Shown here piece after piece: positions 46,201 through 54,823 of a DNA stretch of 64,000 nucleotides. The stretch covers positions 1 to 64,000 of the forward strand of contig NZ_KE387153.1 of NCBI RefSeq assembly GCF_000430505.1, given 5' to 3'. The notes beneath the pieces are model-generated. The model searched no databases. It worked only from the letters and a program-made list of their open reading frames with translations, and was not told the DNA's origin. Within the stretch, counting starts at the first letter, position 1. Each line of letters begins with the position of its first letter. A program made the translations under genes and the position numbers. This stretch comes from Eisenibacter elegans DSM 3317. Its GTDB lineage: Bacteria > Bacteroidota > Bacteroidia > Cytophagales > Microscillaceae.

Positions 46201-46791
46201 TTAACCTCTTGCTTTGGTAACCCGCTTGCGCTGCCGCAGGCGGCGCGGATTGTACCAAAGCCAAAAGCCACTGAGCGACAAAAAAAGCAGCCCGCCGCCC
46301 ACCAACGTGCTATAAATCAGCTTAGCAGCCTCGCTTTTGATGCCTAGGTATCGATCAAATAGAGAGCCGTCGTGTAGGGCTTCTACCCAATCGGCATAGC
46401 GGGTGGCTACCTGCAATACCTGCCCGTCGTGTAAGGCTAGTTGTAATTCTATGTAGTGGTGCTCAAACCGCACTTTGGCTACGCCCTTGGTCGGGCGGAT
46501 GTCTATACGCTCGATGGTATCATCTAAGGCTAAGCTATCCCGAACATAGCGCTTGGCGGCTAACTGTAGGCTGTCAAGACTGATGGCCGGTGCTTCGGAC
46601 TTGGCCTTTTGAGTGGGCGGCATCAGGCCTACAGGCTTTTTCCAAGCAAGGAGTATCCCCGTGATACTGACCAATAATATGGCTGCCAAACTCAAGATAG
46701 ACAAACGCCTGTGCCAGCGCCTATACCAGCGTGTGCGAGCGGCTATTTGTTCTGTAGATGCTCTTGGTATATTTCGAGGTATTTGATTCAT
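46201..46791 (-). CDS. PepSY-associated membrane protein
   Basis: 196 residues from the ATG at 46791, which starts a typical N-terminus; the 47 upstream codons are unlikely. Two membrane helices (LSILSLAAILLVSITGILLA near 30-49, and TLVGGGLLFLSLSGFWLWY near the end) flank a periplasmic domain with a PepSY-like pattern (LQLAAKRYVRDS, HYIELQLALHDGQVL). The FDRYLGI and SGFWLWY segments fit PepSY-TM proteins, which often serve in iron or flavin reduction. It lies 51 bases upstream of the lipoprotein gene on the same strand. Confidence 0.75.
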   Translation of the reverse strand: MNQIPRNIPRASTEQIAARTRWYRRWHRRLSILSLAAILLVSITGILLAWKKPVGLMPPTQKAKSEAPAISLDSLQLAAKRYVRDSLALDDTIERIDIRPTKGVAKVRFEHHYIELQLALHDGQVLQVATRYADWVEALHDGSLFDRYLGIKSEAAKLIYSTLVGGGLLFLSLSGFWLWYNPRRLRQRKRVTKARG

Positions 46792-47084
46792 CAAGGGTGT
46801 GTGGCGCTTTGTGTCTCTCGACAAAGATACGCATATCCTCACAATACTTGAACAAAAACCGCCTGCTGTCCATCGCTTCCAGTAATACTTACATAGATGC
46901 AAACAAGCTTTTGGTCTCTTGGCTGAGGCCATTGGTCGATTATTGTTTGTAGGGCTACAGCAAAAGCGCTAATTTAGTTGACAACCGTATGAAGACAATT
47001 ATCGTTTAAACATCAATACATCTCTAGCACACTAAGCCAAAATATACTCAGACATCACACACACCTTTGTCATGAACCTCTATT

Positions 47085-47663
47085 ATGAATTCTGCTCCCA
47101 CCCCATCTTCATCGCTTGATACCCTCAACTACTACCAACGCCTCAAAACCGACCACGTGATTATGGCTTATAATGGAGCCTTTTCGCAAGGTATTTTGAT
47201 CGACCTTGGAATGGCGCTCGAAGGCAAAACCGATAACCCTAGCCTGCTTTTTAGCAAACGTTTGTTTTCGATTTTTATTGAAATGACCCAGAACATTCTC
47301 ATCCACTCTGCTGAGCGTACTTTCTCCAAGCGCGACGGTAAGGAGATTGGTCACGGTATTGTATTGGTGCGTAATATCCTAAGCCCTGTAGGTGTTGAAA
47401 TTATCTCGGGCAATAAAATCAAACGTGAAGATGGCGAACGAGTGCAAGAGCGTTGCCTCAAGATTGCCGGAATGAATAGCGATGAACTGAAGGAGTTTTA
47501 CAAATCGCAACGCGCCAAACCTCACGAGCAAAAAAAGAGCGGAGGCAATATCGGATTGATTGATATTGCGCGCCGCTCCGGCAATGCCCCTGAAATATCG
47601 CTGACTCCTGTAGACAAGCAACACTATTTTATGACCCTCGGTGTCAAGCTTTATGATGAATAA
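47085..47663 (+). CDS. SiaB-like protein kinase (DUF6272)
   Basis: 192 residues. Matches the DUF6272/SiaB family of GHKL-like small kinases: the N-terminal helix MAYNGAFSQGILIDLG, then LFSIFIEMTQNILIHSAE (the N-box-like helix with Glu and Asn), GHGIVLVRN, and GGNIGLIDIARRSG near the end. In Pseudomonas, SiaB phosphorylates the STAS-like SiaC and a PP2C phosphatase, SiaA, reverses it. Here a STAS-like gene converges 10 bases away, and a SpoIIE-type phosphatase lies about 7 kb away in the giant gene. The functional link is inferred. Confidence 0.8.
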   Translation: MNSAPTPSSSLDTLNYYQRLKTDHVIMAYNGAFSQGILIDLGMALEGKTDNPSLLFSKRLFSIFIEMTQNILIHSAERTFSKRDGKEIGHGIVLVRNILSPVGVEIISGNKIKREDGERVQERCLKIAGMNSDELKEFYKSQRAKPHEQKKSGGNIGLIDIARRSGNAPEISLTPVDKQHYFMTLGVKLYDE

Positions 47664-47673
47664 GCCTTACGGC

Positions 47674-48081
47674 TTAGTCTTTGGCAAACACCCAAATTTT
47701 GGCCTCATCAAAGCTGTCAAAGTAACGGACATTGTACACCTCTGAGACGGCCTTTTCTTCCATCATCTGCTCCATAGATACTTGGGCGAAGAGGTCTTTG
47801 CTGACAATAAAGGCCAACTTTTTGAGTGCTGTTGTGCGTGGGGCTATTTCCTGCGACACCCAGTCTTGCATCTCCGGGATGATGGTATAGCGCAGCTCCC
47901 GGTTGTCTACTATTAGCCTTGTGGGCTTGTTCTGCTCTACAATGTCGGCATATTGGCGCATATTCTCCTGAAACTGTTCATCCGTCATATGAGCCGTCGT
48001 TTCGGGCTTATACACAAACATTACCAATGACTGCTCCTCGTCATAATCCAAAAAAATGAAGCTGTTTTCAAATACTATCAT
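47674..48081 (-). CDS. STAS/SpoIIAA-like protein
   Basis: 135 residues with the alternating strand-helix pattern of SpoIIAA-like proteins (FLDYDEEQSLVMFVYKPET, MRQYADIVEQNKPTRLIVDN, LKKLAFIVSKDLFAQVS, VRYFDSFDEAKIWVFA). It has no signal peptide. It faces the SiaB-like gene tail to tail, with a small hairpin (TAAGCC/GGCTTA, 47661-47676) shared between their ends. A phosphorylatable Ser/Thr cannot be assigned from the sequence. Confidence 0.72.
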   Translation of the reverse strand: MIVFENSFIFLDYDEEQSLVMFVYKPETTAHMTDEQFQENMRQYADIVEQNKPTRLIVDNRELRYTIIPEMQDWVSQEIAPRTTALKKLAFIVSKDLFAQVSMEQMMEEKAVSEVYNVRYFDSFDEAKIWVFAKD

Positions 48082-48218
48082 AGATTTTTTAAGTTTAGGA
48101 GATTATATGCAAAATACACCGCTTCCGGCGGTTTTCAAATAATTTTATCAAAAAATATCCCCAATCTCGTTATATTCAGCGTCAGTAAGTTGCCTCCCCC
48201 TTATTTAGCACTAAACCT

Positions 48219-49328
48219 ATGGAAACACTACGGCTTTTTTTTGAACAATATGCACAGCAAAGTTATTTTGGCAATACAATCCAGCAGTACTTGCTATTTC
48301 TGGGGATTTTTGCCGGTTTTCTGGCCTCTGCAAGGGTGGTTTATTATTTTTTCAAAAAATATGTCCGCCGCCTTACAAGCAAAACCAAGACTAATTTAGA
48401 CGATATTTTTATAGACAAGTTTGAGGAGCCTATCGTAGGGGTGATTGTGCTGGTGGGTCTGTATTTGGCGGCTGCGCAGTTGGTGTTGGTCAAATGGCTC
48501 GATACAAGCATTAATATCCTCGTTGTCAATGGCATTACTATCTTGTTTGCCTGGTTTTTGATTCGCTTCTTGGATGCGCTCGCACAGCGTTATACGAGCA
48601 TCCAAAATCAAAGCACAGATACCCTCCAAAAGCACGTCCTCTCCCTGATTCGCCTAGTACTCAAGTACAGCCTGATTGTCTTGACAACAATCATCGTTTT
48701 GAGCAATTTTGGCTATAACGTCAGTTCGTTATTGGCTAGCCTAGGTTTAGGAGGGTTGGCTATGGCTTTGGCATCGCAGGAGGTTTTACGCAACATTTTC
48801 AGTGGTTTTGTCATTATGTTTGACCAACCGTTTCGCCTTGGCGAATGGGTCATTATCAACAACACCGAAGGTACTGTCCAAAGCATCGGCCTGCGCTCTA
48901 CCCGCCTCAAAACCTTCAGGGGAGAATATGTAACCATCCCCAACCACCTCATCACCGAAAGTATGATTACCAACTTCAGCGCCTACCCTGATACCCGAGA
49001 TATGATTACCATAGGCCTGACCTACGACACCACATTGGCGCAGCTACAACAGGCCAAAAATCTTATCAAAGAGGCCCTAGACAATGCCCCCGGCGTAGTC
49101 CGCGATTCTTATGAAATCAACTTTACACAATTCAATGCTTACTCGCTAGACCTCTTCATTGCCTTTGAAACAGCTATTGCCAACCCCAGACAGAAACGGG
49201 ATATTCGGGATGCCTTTCACAAACAAGTCAAGGAGAGGTTCGACGCTGCCGGTATTTCGATAGCCTTCCCCACACAAACCATTGAACTCAAAACTGCCGC
49301 CCAAACACCTTCCGCTGGTGGCTTGTGA
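48219..49328 (+). CDS. Small-conductance mechanosensitive channel (MscS)
   Basis: 369 residues. Membrane helices lie at about 20-45, 70-95 and 100-125, and the pore helix TM3 carries the glycine/alanine pattern SSLLASLGLGGLAMALASQE (about 168-187). It is followed by the beta-domain FDQPFRLGEWVIIN, VQSIGLRSTRLKTFRGEYVT and PNHLI, and the mixed C-terminal domain. Such channels release osmolytes on hypo-osmotic shock. It is followed after 31 bases by a TPM-domain gene in the same direction. Confidence 0.93.
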   Translation: METLRLFFEQYAQQSYFGNTIQQYLLFLGIFAGFLASARVVYYFFKKYVRRLTSKTKTNLDDIFIDKFEEPIVGVIVLVGLYLAAAQLVLVKWLDTSINILVVNGITILFAWFLIRFLDALAQRYTSIQNQSTDTLQKHVLSLIRLVLKYSLIVLTTIIVLSNFGYNVSSLLASLGLGGLAMALASQEVLRNIFSGFVIMFDQPFRLGEWVIINNTEGTVQSIGLRSTRLKTFRGEYVTIPNHLITESMITNFSAYPDTRDMITIGLTYDTTLAQLQQAKNLIKEALDNAPGVVRDSYEINFTQFNAYSLDLFIAFETAIANPRQKRDIRDAFHKQVKERFDAAGISIAFPTQTIELKTAAQTPSAGGL

Positions 49329-49359
49329 TAGTTTGTTGTTTACTCATAAATTTGTTATT

Positions 49360-49893
49360 ATGAAGTTCACCTTAAAAAAAACATTGTATTTGCTCCTATG
49401 CCTTTGTTGGAGTCTTGCTGGAGAGTTATCGGCACAGACAAGCGCCGACAGCCTAGGTTGGTTTGTGCCTAGGCCTGTACCTTTGATGCAATTCAATGAC
49501 CTAGCCGACCTATGTAGCATAGAGGAATCCCGCTGGATAGACCGCGACCTTCAGGCTTGTCTTGATAGCCTCGGAGTTGAATTGGTCATTGTCTTGGTAG
49601 AAGGCCTACCGGAAGCCGTAACACTCCCCAAGGCCACCCTCCACACGGCCATCGCTTGGCAGTTGGGTAGGCGCACAGCGGGTCGTGCTGCTATTGTACT
49701 GTTTGACAAGTCGACCCAAGAAGTATGGATGGAAGCCTCCAGCTTGGTCAGCCCGCCGCTATCAAACGAACGAATCCAATACCTGATGGGGGAAATTTTT
49801 GCCCCAGCTTGTCTCGATTATGGCTACTTTGTGGGCATTCGGACTTTTATCAAATACTTTGTTCTCAGCTTTGACGAAACTTCAACAGACTGA
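49360..49893 (+). CDS. Secreted TPM-domain protein
   Basis: 177 residues from the ATG at 49360, which gives a clean signal peptide (MKFTLKKTLYLLLCLCWSLA...LSAQ). The mature part follows the TPM_phosphatase fold: LCSIEESRWIDRDLQACLDS, ELVIVLVEGLP, GRAAIVLFDKSTQEVWME, RIQYLMGEIFAPACLDYGYF. Members are periplasmic and linked to photosystem II repair in plants and to diverse membrane processes in bacteria. The short, domain-only form without a C-terminal membrane helix is unusual for the family. It probably shares a transcript with mscS. Confidence 0.75.
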   Translation: MKFTLKKTLYLLLCLCWSLAGELSAQTSADSLGWFVPRPVPLMQFNDLADLCSIEESRWIDRDLQACLDSLGVELVIVLVEGLPEAVTLPKATLHTAIAWQLGRRTAGRAAIVLFDKSTQEVWMEASSLVSPPLSNERIQYLMGEIFAPACLDYGYFVGIRTFIKYFVLSFDETSTD

Positions 49894-49920
49894 AAGCCAA
49901 AATACTCCGCCATATGGTAT

Positions 49921-50006
49921 ATACCCAACCAAAATTGGTTTGGGAAATATATGTGCTGCAAATCCTTGAGAATCAAGAAAATCAAATCCTATGAATCCTG
50001 ATATAA
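49921..50006 (+). repeat. REP-like element
   Basis: One of the best copies: CCAAAATTGGTTTGGGAAAT, CCTTGAGAATCAAG, AAATCAAATCCTATGAATCC, then TGATATAAA. The first 8 bases form a CCAAAATTGG palindrome. Confidence 0.8.
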
Positions 50007-50031
50007 ATTGCTAAAATTGCCCGTCGAACTG

Positions 50032-50358
50032 TTACTTTTTAGCCAAAAAGCTGATAAAGAGCACATCAAAAATATCGTCCCACTTTCCTGCTTCCTTGAA
50101 ACACCGCCTGCATTTTTTCTTTGGCTTCTGTATCAGAGAGTTTTTGGCATTGAATACATAGCGGAGTTCGGAAAGCTTTTCGATGTTCGCAAGATAGTTA
50201 ATGAGTCGCTTGACTGCGTCATTGCCTAATGCTGTACTTGTTTTGTAACTTTTTAGTTCCACATAACGGATAGACACACTATTTCCAAAAAGCAAGTCGT
50301 ACTTACCTTGTGGAAAGGGACAATTTTTAGAGAAAAGATTATCTATACCGATTAATGC
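50032..50358 (-). pseudogene. PD-(D/E)xK nuclease-like fragment
   Basis: About 109 open codons without any ATG, preceded by a stop. The reading GKYDLLFGNSVSIRYVELKS holds a candidate D-(x)n-ExK nuclease core, followed by helices (DAVKRLINYLANIEKLSELR) and a basic tail with a CRRC motif. It looks like the C-terminal remainder of a restriction-like or toxin nuclease whose front has been lost. It lies next to a REP-like repeat, as the fragment at 28744 does. Confidence 0.5.
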
Positions 50359-50542
50359 TCAAGTATTTTGCCTTGCCCCCCACTCCCTGTTGTATTGGGG
50401 CTTTAACCCACCGCGTTTTCACTATGGGGTTGGAAAATATCGAGCGATGTGTGTTCCTGTGATTAGGACACTAAATAAAGTTGATACCTATGAGTATATC
50501 ATCAACCCCTCTCCAAGCCTATTAGTCTGGGGCTAAATTTAC
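50359..50542. other. Intergenic DNA, no gene recognised
   Basis: About 180 bases between the nuclease fragment and the terminator of the next gene. No repeat-family copy or coding stretch is recognised. Confidence 0.4.
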
Positions 50543-50577
50543 AAAAACCTCCATTTTGTGCTAAAATAGAGGTTTTA
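50543..50577 (-). terminator. Intrinsic terminator, probably bidirectional
   Basis: AAAACCTC (50544-50551) pairs with GAGGTTTT (50569-50576). On the minus strand the stem ends in TTTTT, 5 bases after the stop of the lipoprotein gene. Confidence 0.75.
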
Positions 50578-50581
50578 TTGA

Positions 50582-51097
50582 CTATTGTTGTTTTGGAGTC
50601 AACACCCAGCGATTGGTCGGTAAGTTGAGTTGAAAAGGAGCTTGTTTGTCTGTGCTGTCTGGTGTTGTTTGTGTGTTGGGTGCGTCATCTATCACAAACA
50701 AAATCAACTTCTTCTCGCTAATTTCTTCTATATCAAGTTTTTGTGTGTAGGTTTGTTGGGGGAGCTGAAAAGTCAAGAGAATAGATTTGTTATCTTCTGA
50801 GATTGCCCACTGCCCCTTGAGCGATGCCCCTTCGTTTTGCCATAGAAAGCCTTTTGGCTCGAAGGTCAGAGTAGCTTTTTGTAAGCCGTCTAAAGTCTGC
50901 ATTTTGAGCATTTCGATTAGCATTTTTTGCTCCGCTCCCCACTCTTGTGTTTTGAGCGCCTCGTCTAAGGCTTGATTCATAGCTGCTGTATCAAACTGCC
51001 AGGTGCCTACAAGCATTTCTTCTGGTTTCTTACTTTTGCAGGCATTGAAAGCCAGAGCTAAGAGCAACAAAACGGCTATCTTAATATAGTTTTTCAT
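50582..51097 (-). CDS. Lipocalin-like lipoprotein
   Basis: 171 residues with the lipobox AFNAC after a clean signal. The mature part resembles the lipocalin-like lipoproteins of Bacteroidota: LVGTWQFD at the start of the barrel, LKGQWAISEDNKSILLTFQ, KKLILFVID. Between the first strands lies a helical insertion (QALDEALKTQEWGAEQKMLI). Ligand and role are unknown. It is followed by its own terminator and is 43 bases downstream of the START gene on the same strand. Confidence 0.72.
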   Translation of the reverse strand: MKNYIKIAVLLLLALAFNACKSKKPEEMLVGTWQFDTAAMNQALDEALKTQEWGAEQKMLIEMLKMQTLDGLQKATLTFEPKGFLWQNEGASLKGQWAISEDNKSILLTFQLPQQTYTQKLDIEEISEKKLILFVIDDAPNTQTTPDSTDKQAPFQLNLPTNRWVLTPKQQ

Positions 51098-51140
51098 AAA
51101 GAAATAAATTTTTTGTTAGTCAATCTTTGGGCAAGATACG

Positions 51141-51800
51141 CTATTCCTCAATGTATGACAAACGCGTTTGGGCATACTTGGGTTGTTGGAGCAATAAGCG
51201 CATATTGCGCATGGTACTGATGATTCCTTTGATGACCAGCGGCTCTGTAACCCACTTGGGCAAGCTGATATTCGAAGCAGCATAGAACATATACTGTACC
51301 TCTACCCCACCCTTGTTGGGGAGGGGGGTGAAAATCCAAGCACCTTCAGCCACCACAATTCGGACTTTTCCCTGAACTTCAGGCTGGTATTGTGGTCGGC
51401 TGCGGATATTGATCTGTACTTGTTTGGTTTGTTTGTTTTGCGTGAGAATATTCTCACTCACCAAATCACGGTTGTAATACGGGAAAGGAAGGCTCAGCTC
51501 TCCATAAGTATACCACTTGGCTTCCTGAGCATTGGGCAAAGTCTGAAAGGTCTTCATCCGGTTGATCCACTGCGGGGCGGCCTCGTCGTCTTTGATTAAG
51601 GCTACGAGTGCGCTGAGGCTTGCCGAAACCGTCATTACAGCCAATACCTCTTTATCGCTAGTGTTTTTGTATGGCCTCCGATACAACATAATACCGTCCT
51701 CGGTCTTGGTTAACTCCCAACTAGGATCAATTTTGGCCGTTTGGGCGCCGCTCAAGTATGGCAACAGGCAGATGTATAACAATAGCACAAACTGTTTCAT
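51141..51800 (-). CDS. Secreted START-domain lipid-binding protein
   Basis: 219 residues from the ATG at 51800, which opens a signal peptide (MKQFVLLLYICLLPYLSGAQ); the frame extends upstream without one. The START fold is evident: WELTKTEDGIMLYRRPYKN, SDKEVLAVMTV, LPFPYYNRDLVSENIL, and a C-terminal helix EPLVIKGIISTMRNMRLLL. Such secreted START proteins occur in many Bacteroidota and may carry lipids or polyenes; the ligand is unknown. Confidence 0.82.
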   Translation of the reverse strand: MKQFVLLLYICLLPYLSGAQTAKIDPSWELTKTEDGIMLYRRPYKNTSDKEVLAVMTVSASLSALVALIKDDEAAPQWINRMKTFQTLPNAQEAKWYTYGELSLPFPYYNRDLVSENILTQNKQTKQVQINIRSRPQYQPEVQGKVRIVVAEGAWIFTPLPNKGGVEVQYMFYAASNISLPKWVTEPLVIKGIISTMRNMRLLLQQPKYAQTRLSYIEE

Positions 51801-51997
51801 AAGACAGGGGATAGCTTTCGATTTCAGAGATTTGGGTTTTGAGCCAATGTAGACATATGTCAAAATAGGTGCGTCCAAAGGGGTATAACCATACAAGCTT
51901 TTTTTTGTTGAGACCAAGCGGAACAACCTTTTGACTTTGACTACGTTTTGGCCAATAAAGCACGAAGGTATTATTTATTGGCCAAATCTGTGGAGTA

Positions 51998-52417
51998 ATG
52001 AAAAAAACATTCATCCTCGCCCTCTTCCTTTTATTGGGCAGCCTGAGCCTTTGGGCTCAAAAGGGCAAACAACAAACAGCCGACACTCCTCGGCACGAGG
52101 TATTGTCTCGTAGTGAAACGCAGTTGTTCTCCGGGCAGCTCATCCAAAAACAATGGGGCAAAACAGTGCAAAGCTACTGCGCCGGAGGCAGTGGATATTG
52201 GGTATTGGTATTGGCCGATGGCCAAGAGCTGGTAGTAGATGCGGCAGCTGATAGCCCCAATCTCAACATCCACTCATTCCTCAACAAACAGGTGAGTATC
52301 AGAGGGTATGTCGAAAATCGCCGTATCCGCCCTCCTAACGACCCGATGAGCCAACATCCTATAGCTGATGTGAGTTGTGAGGTTTTAGTGGCACACAGCA
52401 TCAAAACAAGCCCTTAG
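51998..52417 (+). CDS. Small secreted beta-rich protein
   Basis: 139 residues: a signal peptide (MKKTFILALFLLLGSLSLWA), then a single beta-rich domain (QLFSGQLIQKQWGKT, GYWVLVLADGQELVVDA, LNKQVSIRGYVENRR) like a short OB-fold, with a possible disulfide between the Cys near 61 and the Cys near 129. It stands alone between a divergent START gene and the convergent aminotransferase-like gene, 15 bases away. No function can be given. Confidence 0.65.
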   Translation: MKKTFILALFLLLGSLSLWAQKGKQQTADTPRHEVLSRSETQLFSGQLIQKQWGKTVQSYCAGGSGYWVLVLADGQELVVDAAADSPNLNIHSFLNKQVSIRGYVENRRIRPPNDPMSQHPIADVSCEVLVAHSIKTSP

Positions 52418-52432
52418 CGTCTGTCTCAAACA

Positions 52433-53482
52433 TCATTTTTTCTGGGGGGGTGGGTTCTGTGCCAAATAGCCTTCTAGGGCTTGGTACAGTTGGAGGTTGG
52501 CAGCTTCTCCCCTAGCCACAACGCCAAAGAATCCCTGCGTTAGGCCTCTCACTTCTGAGAGATTGCGCAAGGCCATTCCTTGACGGGTCAAATACTTGCT
52601 GACCTCTGTTTCGGGTTTGTGCAATACCCTCGCTATTAGGTAGTGCGTATGATGATGTTGCACTTCCATAGCCGGTAACTGCCGGAGCATCTTTGTGAGT
52701 GCCAATGCGCGCCCATAAGCTGCCTCTACATCAAACTCCACCTGCTCCTTATGACTGAGAAAGTAGCGCATGGTCTCCAGAGCCATTGCATTGACACTAA
52801 AGGGGATTTGATAGGCTGCCACACTACGTATCAGCTGTGCGGAGCCGACAACATACCCTACTCTCAAGCCGGGAACGGCATAGGCTACAGTAAAAGAACG
52901 CAAGACAGTCAAGTTGGGATACCTGCCCACTAGACGCACACAAGTTCCGACATTGGGTGTACAGGCAATAAACGACTCATCTACTACAAAGAGTGTGTTG
53001 CAGTATTGTAACAAAAGCTCCTCTAACTCATCCAAATACAACAAACTACCCGTAACAGGATTCGGATTGGCAATCCAGACCAAGTCTGTGGCAGAAAGCT
53101 GTTGCCACTGTGCTTGTATCGTCAGTTGATGTCCGTACATTGTCAGCGCCTGATGCAGCAAGCCCTGATATGGACTCAAAACACTGCTTTTGGCACCGGC
53201 GTGAGCTTGCGCCAGCAGATATATCCCTTCCGAAAGGCCATTGAGCGGCAAAAAACGCTCTGCCGGCAGCCCGTGATGTTTGGCCAAGGCCTGCTTTACG
53301 GCCTCAGACAGCGTCTGGGGGTAATGTGTAAGACTTTCCCACCGATTGGCCAAGTATTTCTGTAACCCTTCGGGGGGAGATTGATGTAAGCCCAAACGGC
53401 CAAAATCGAGCTGTGGGTCTTGAGGCAAATCCGCTGTTGTGGGGAGTTTAGGCCAAAACGTATCAAAATACCAGTCAAGCAT
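52433..53482 (-). CDS. Aminotransferase-fold protein lacking the PLP lysine
   Basis: 349 residues of the class I/II aminotransferase family, nearest in look to CobD/HisC-type enzymes: LNGLSEGIYLLAQ, a NPNPVTG loop (normally NPNNPTG), FVVDESF, and LRSFTVAYAVPGLRVGY. In that last motif the residue that should be the PLP-binding Lys (SFTK) is Val199, codon GTA, read as TAC on the plus strand at 52886-52888. The rest of the fold is well kept and the frame is open, so this is either a pseudoenzyme with another role or a recently inactivated gene. The start has no strong alternative. It is divergent from a normal hisC with 251 bases between them. Confidence 0.82.
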   Translation of the reverse strand: MLDWYFDTFWPKLPTTADLPQDPQLDFGRLGLHQSPPEGLQKYLANRWESLTHYPQTLSEAVKQALAKHHGLPAERFLPLNGLSEGIYLLAQAHAGAKSSVLSPYQGLLHQALTMYGHQLTIQAQWQQLSATDLVWIANPNPVTGSLLYLDELEELLLQYCNTLFVVDESFIACTPNVGTCVRLVGRYPNLTVLRSFTVAYAVPGLRVGYVVGSAQLIRSVAAYQIPFSVNAMALETMRYFLSHKEQVEFDVEAAYGRALALTKMLRQLPAMEVQHHHTHYLIARVLHKPETEVSKYLTRQGMALRNLSEVRGLTQGFFGVVARGEAANLQLYQALEGYLAQNPPPQKK

Positions 53483-53506
53483 AAAACAGATTCACTAAGT
53501 TGTACC

Positions 53507-53573
53507 AAGATTTACTTGATTGTCAAGGATTTTCAGCGCATACATTTCCCCAACCAACTTTGATGGGATTAGC
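53507..53573 (-). repeat. REP-like element, minus orientation
   Basis: Read on the minus strand: AGTTGGTTGGGGAAATGTAT, GCGCTGAAAATCCTTGACAA, TCAAGTAAATCTTGGTAC, the family order. It lies just upstream of the aminotransferase-like gene, between it and hisC. Confidence 0.75.
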
Positions 53574-53670
53574 TAAATAGAAAGCTACGCTTTTCTGGGC
53601 AAAAGCACAAACTCTTGGCAAAATCTCTGAACAAGCCTAGGCACAAGGGTACTTATCCGTGTTTTTTGTG

Positions 53671-53678
53671 TAATTTTG
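53671..53678 (+). promoter_or_regulatory. Candidate -7 element of hisC
   Basis: TAATTTTG fits TAnnTTTG and lies 56 bases before the hisC ATG. No exact TTG is found 19-21 bases upstream, so only the -7 box is supported. Confidence 0.45.
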
Positions 53679-53733
53679 TAACCTAATCAGCGCCATTACT
53701 GTTCAAACACATATTTTCAAAACTTTACACTTT

Positions 53734-54810
53734 ATGGCTTTCACGCTCGAAAAGCTACTCCGCAAAAACATTTTGTACCTCAAGCCCTACTCCTCTGCTC
53801 GGGATGAGTTTCAGGCCAAGGCCGAGGTGTATCTTGATGCCAACGAAAACCCTTTTGGCTCTACCGGGCTAAATCAGGCCTACAACCGTTACCCAGACCC
53901 ACATCAGCAGGCGCTCAAGCAACAAATTGCCCGTCTCAAACGTGTAGCCCCTACACATATCTTCTTGGGCAACGGTAGTGATGAGCCTATCGACTTGCTG
54001 ATCAGGGCTTTTTGCGAACCCGGCCAAGACAGCATCCTCATTACCCCTCCTACTTATGGAATGTATGAAGTATCGGCCAACATCAATGATGTGCGGGTAC
54101 TGCGCGAAAATCTCAACGAAGATTTCAGCCTCGACATCCTGCGTGTGCTCCAACATGCACGCAAAGAACAGCCCAAACTGGTCTTCTTGTGCTCTCCCAA
54201 TAACCCTACAGGCAATGTGGTAGCAAGAATAGAAGAACTGAAATATTTGGCCCAACACTTTGAGGGCATCATTGTAGTAGATGAGGCTTATATCGATTTC
54301 TGTGATGAGCGCGAGTTTTCGGCCTTGCGCCTGCTCTACGACTGCCCCAATGTGGTTGTATTGCAGACTTTCTCCAAGGCTTGGGGCTTGGCTGCTTTGC
54401 GCCTAGGGATGGCCTTCGCTAGCGAGCCTATTGTGCAGATACTCAACAAGATAAAACCCCCATACAATATCAACGAGTATACCCAGCAAGCAGCCCTTCA
54501 CGCCCTCCAACATGCTTCAGAAAAGGAATTGATGGTAGAAGAAATCAGGGAACAACGCTGGTTTTTGTCAGGAGAGCTACAAAAGCTCAGCTTCATAGAG
54601 GAGATTTTCCCTTCAGAAACCAACTTTATCCTGATGCGTGTCAAAAATGCCAACGAACTATATGAGTACTTGCTCAAGCGGCAAATAGTGGTGCGTAATC
54701 GTAGCAACCAACCCCTCTGCCACAACTGCCTGAGGGTAACGGTAGGTACTCCAGAAGAAAACGAACTACTACTACAAGCGCTCTACGAATATACCGAACA
54801 GTTGTACTAA
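53734..54810 (+). CDS. hisC: Histidinol-phosphate aminotransferase
   Basis: 358-residue PLP enzyme that makes histidinol phosphate from imidazole acetol phosphate and glutamate. Family marks are complete: YLDANENPFGS, YPDPHQQALK, LGNGSDEPIDLLIR, CSPNNPTGNV, VVDEAYIDF, and the PLP lysine Lys215 in TFSKAWGLAALRLG. No other his genes are adjacent, so the histidine operon is not intact here. It is divergent from the lysine-less aminotransferase-fold gene. Confidence 0.94.
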   Translation: MAFTLEKLLRKNILYLKPYSSARDEFQAKAEVYLDANENPFGSTGLNQAYNRYPDPHQQALKQQIARLKRVAPTHIFLGNGSDEPIDLLIRAFCEPGQDSILITPPTYGMYEVSANINDVRVLRENLNEDFSLDILRVLQHARKEQPKLVFLCSPNNPTGNVVARIEELKYLAQHFEGIIVVDEAYIDFCDEREFSALRLLYDCPNVVVLQTFSKAWGLAALRLGMAFASEPIVQILNKIKPPYNINEYTQQAALHALQHASEKELMVEEIREQRWFLSGELQKLSFIEEIFPSETNFILMRVKNANELYEYLLKRQIVVRNRSNQPLCHNCLRVTVGTPEENELLLQALYEYTEQLY

Positions 54811-54823
54811 TTGGTGTTTCGGT

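Noticed and set aside
47661-47676. TAAGCC/GGCTTA hairpin between the SiaB-like and STAS-like genes as a terminator
   Set aside because: The stem is only six pairs with no T-run on either strand; it may be chance, so it is mentioned only in the gene entries.
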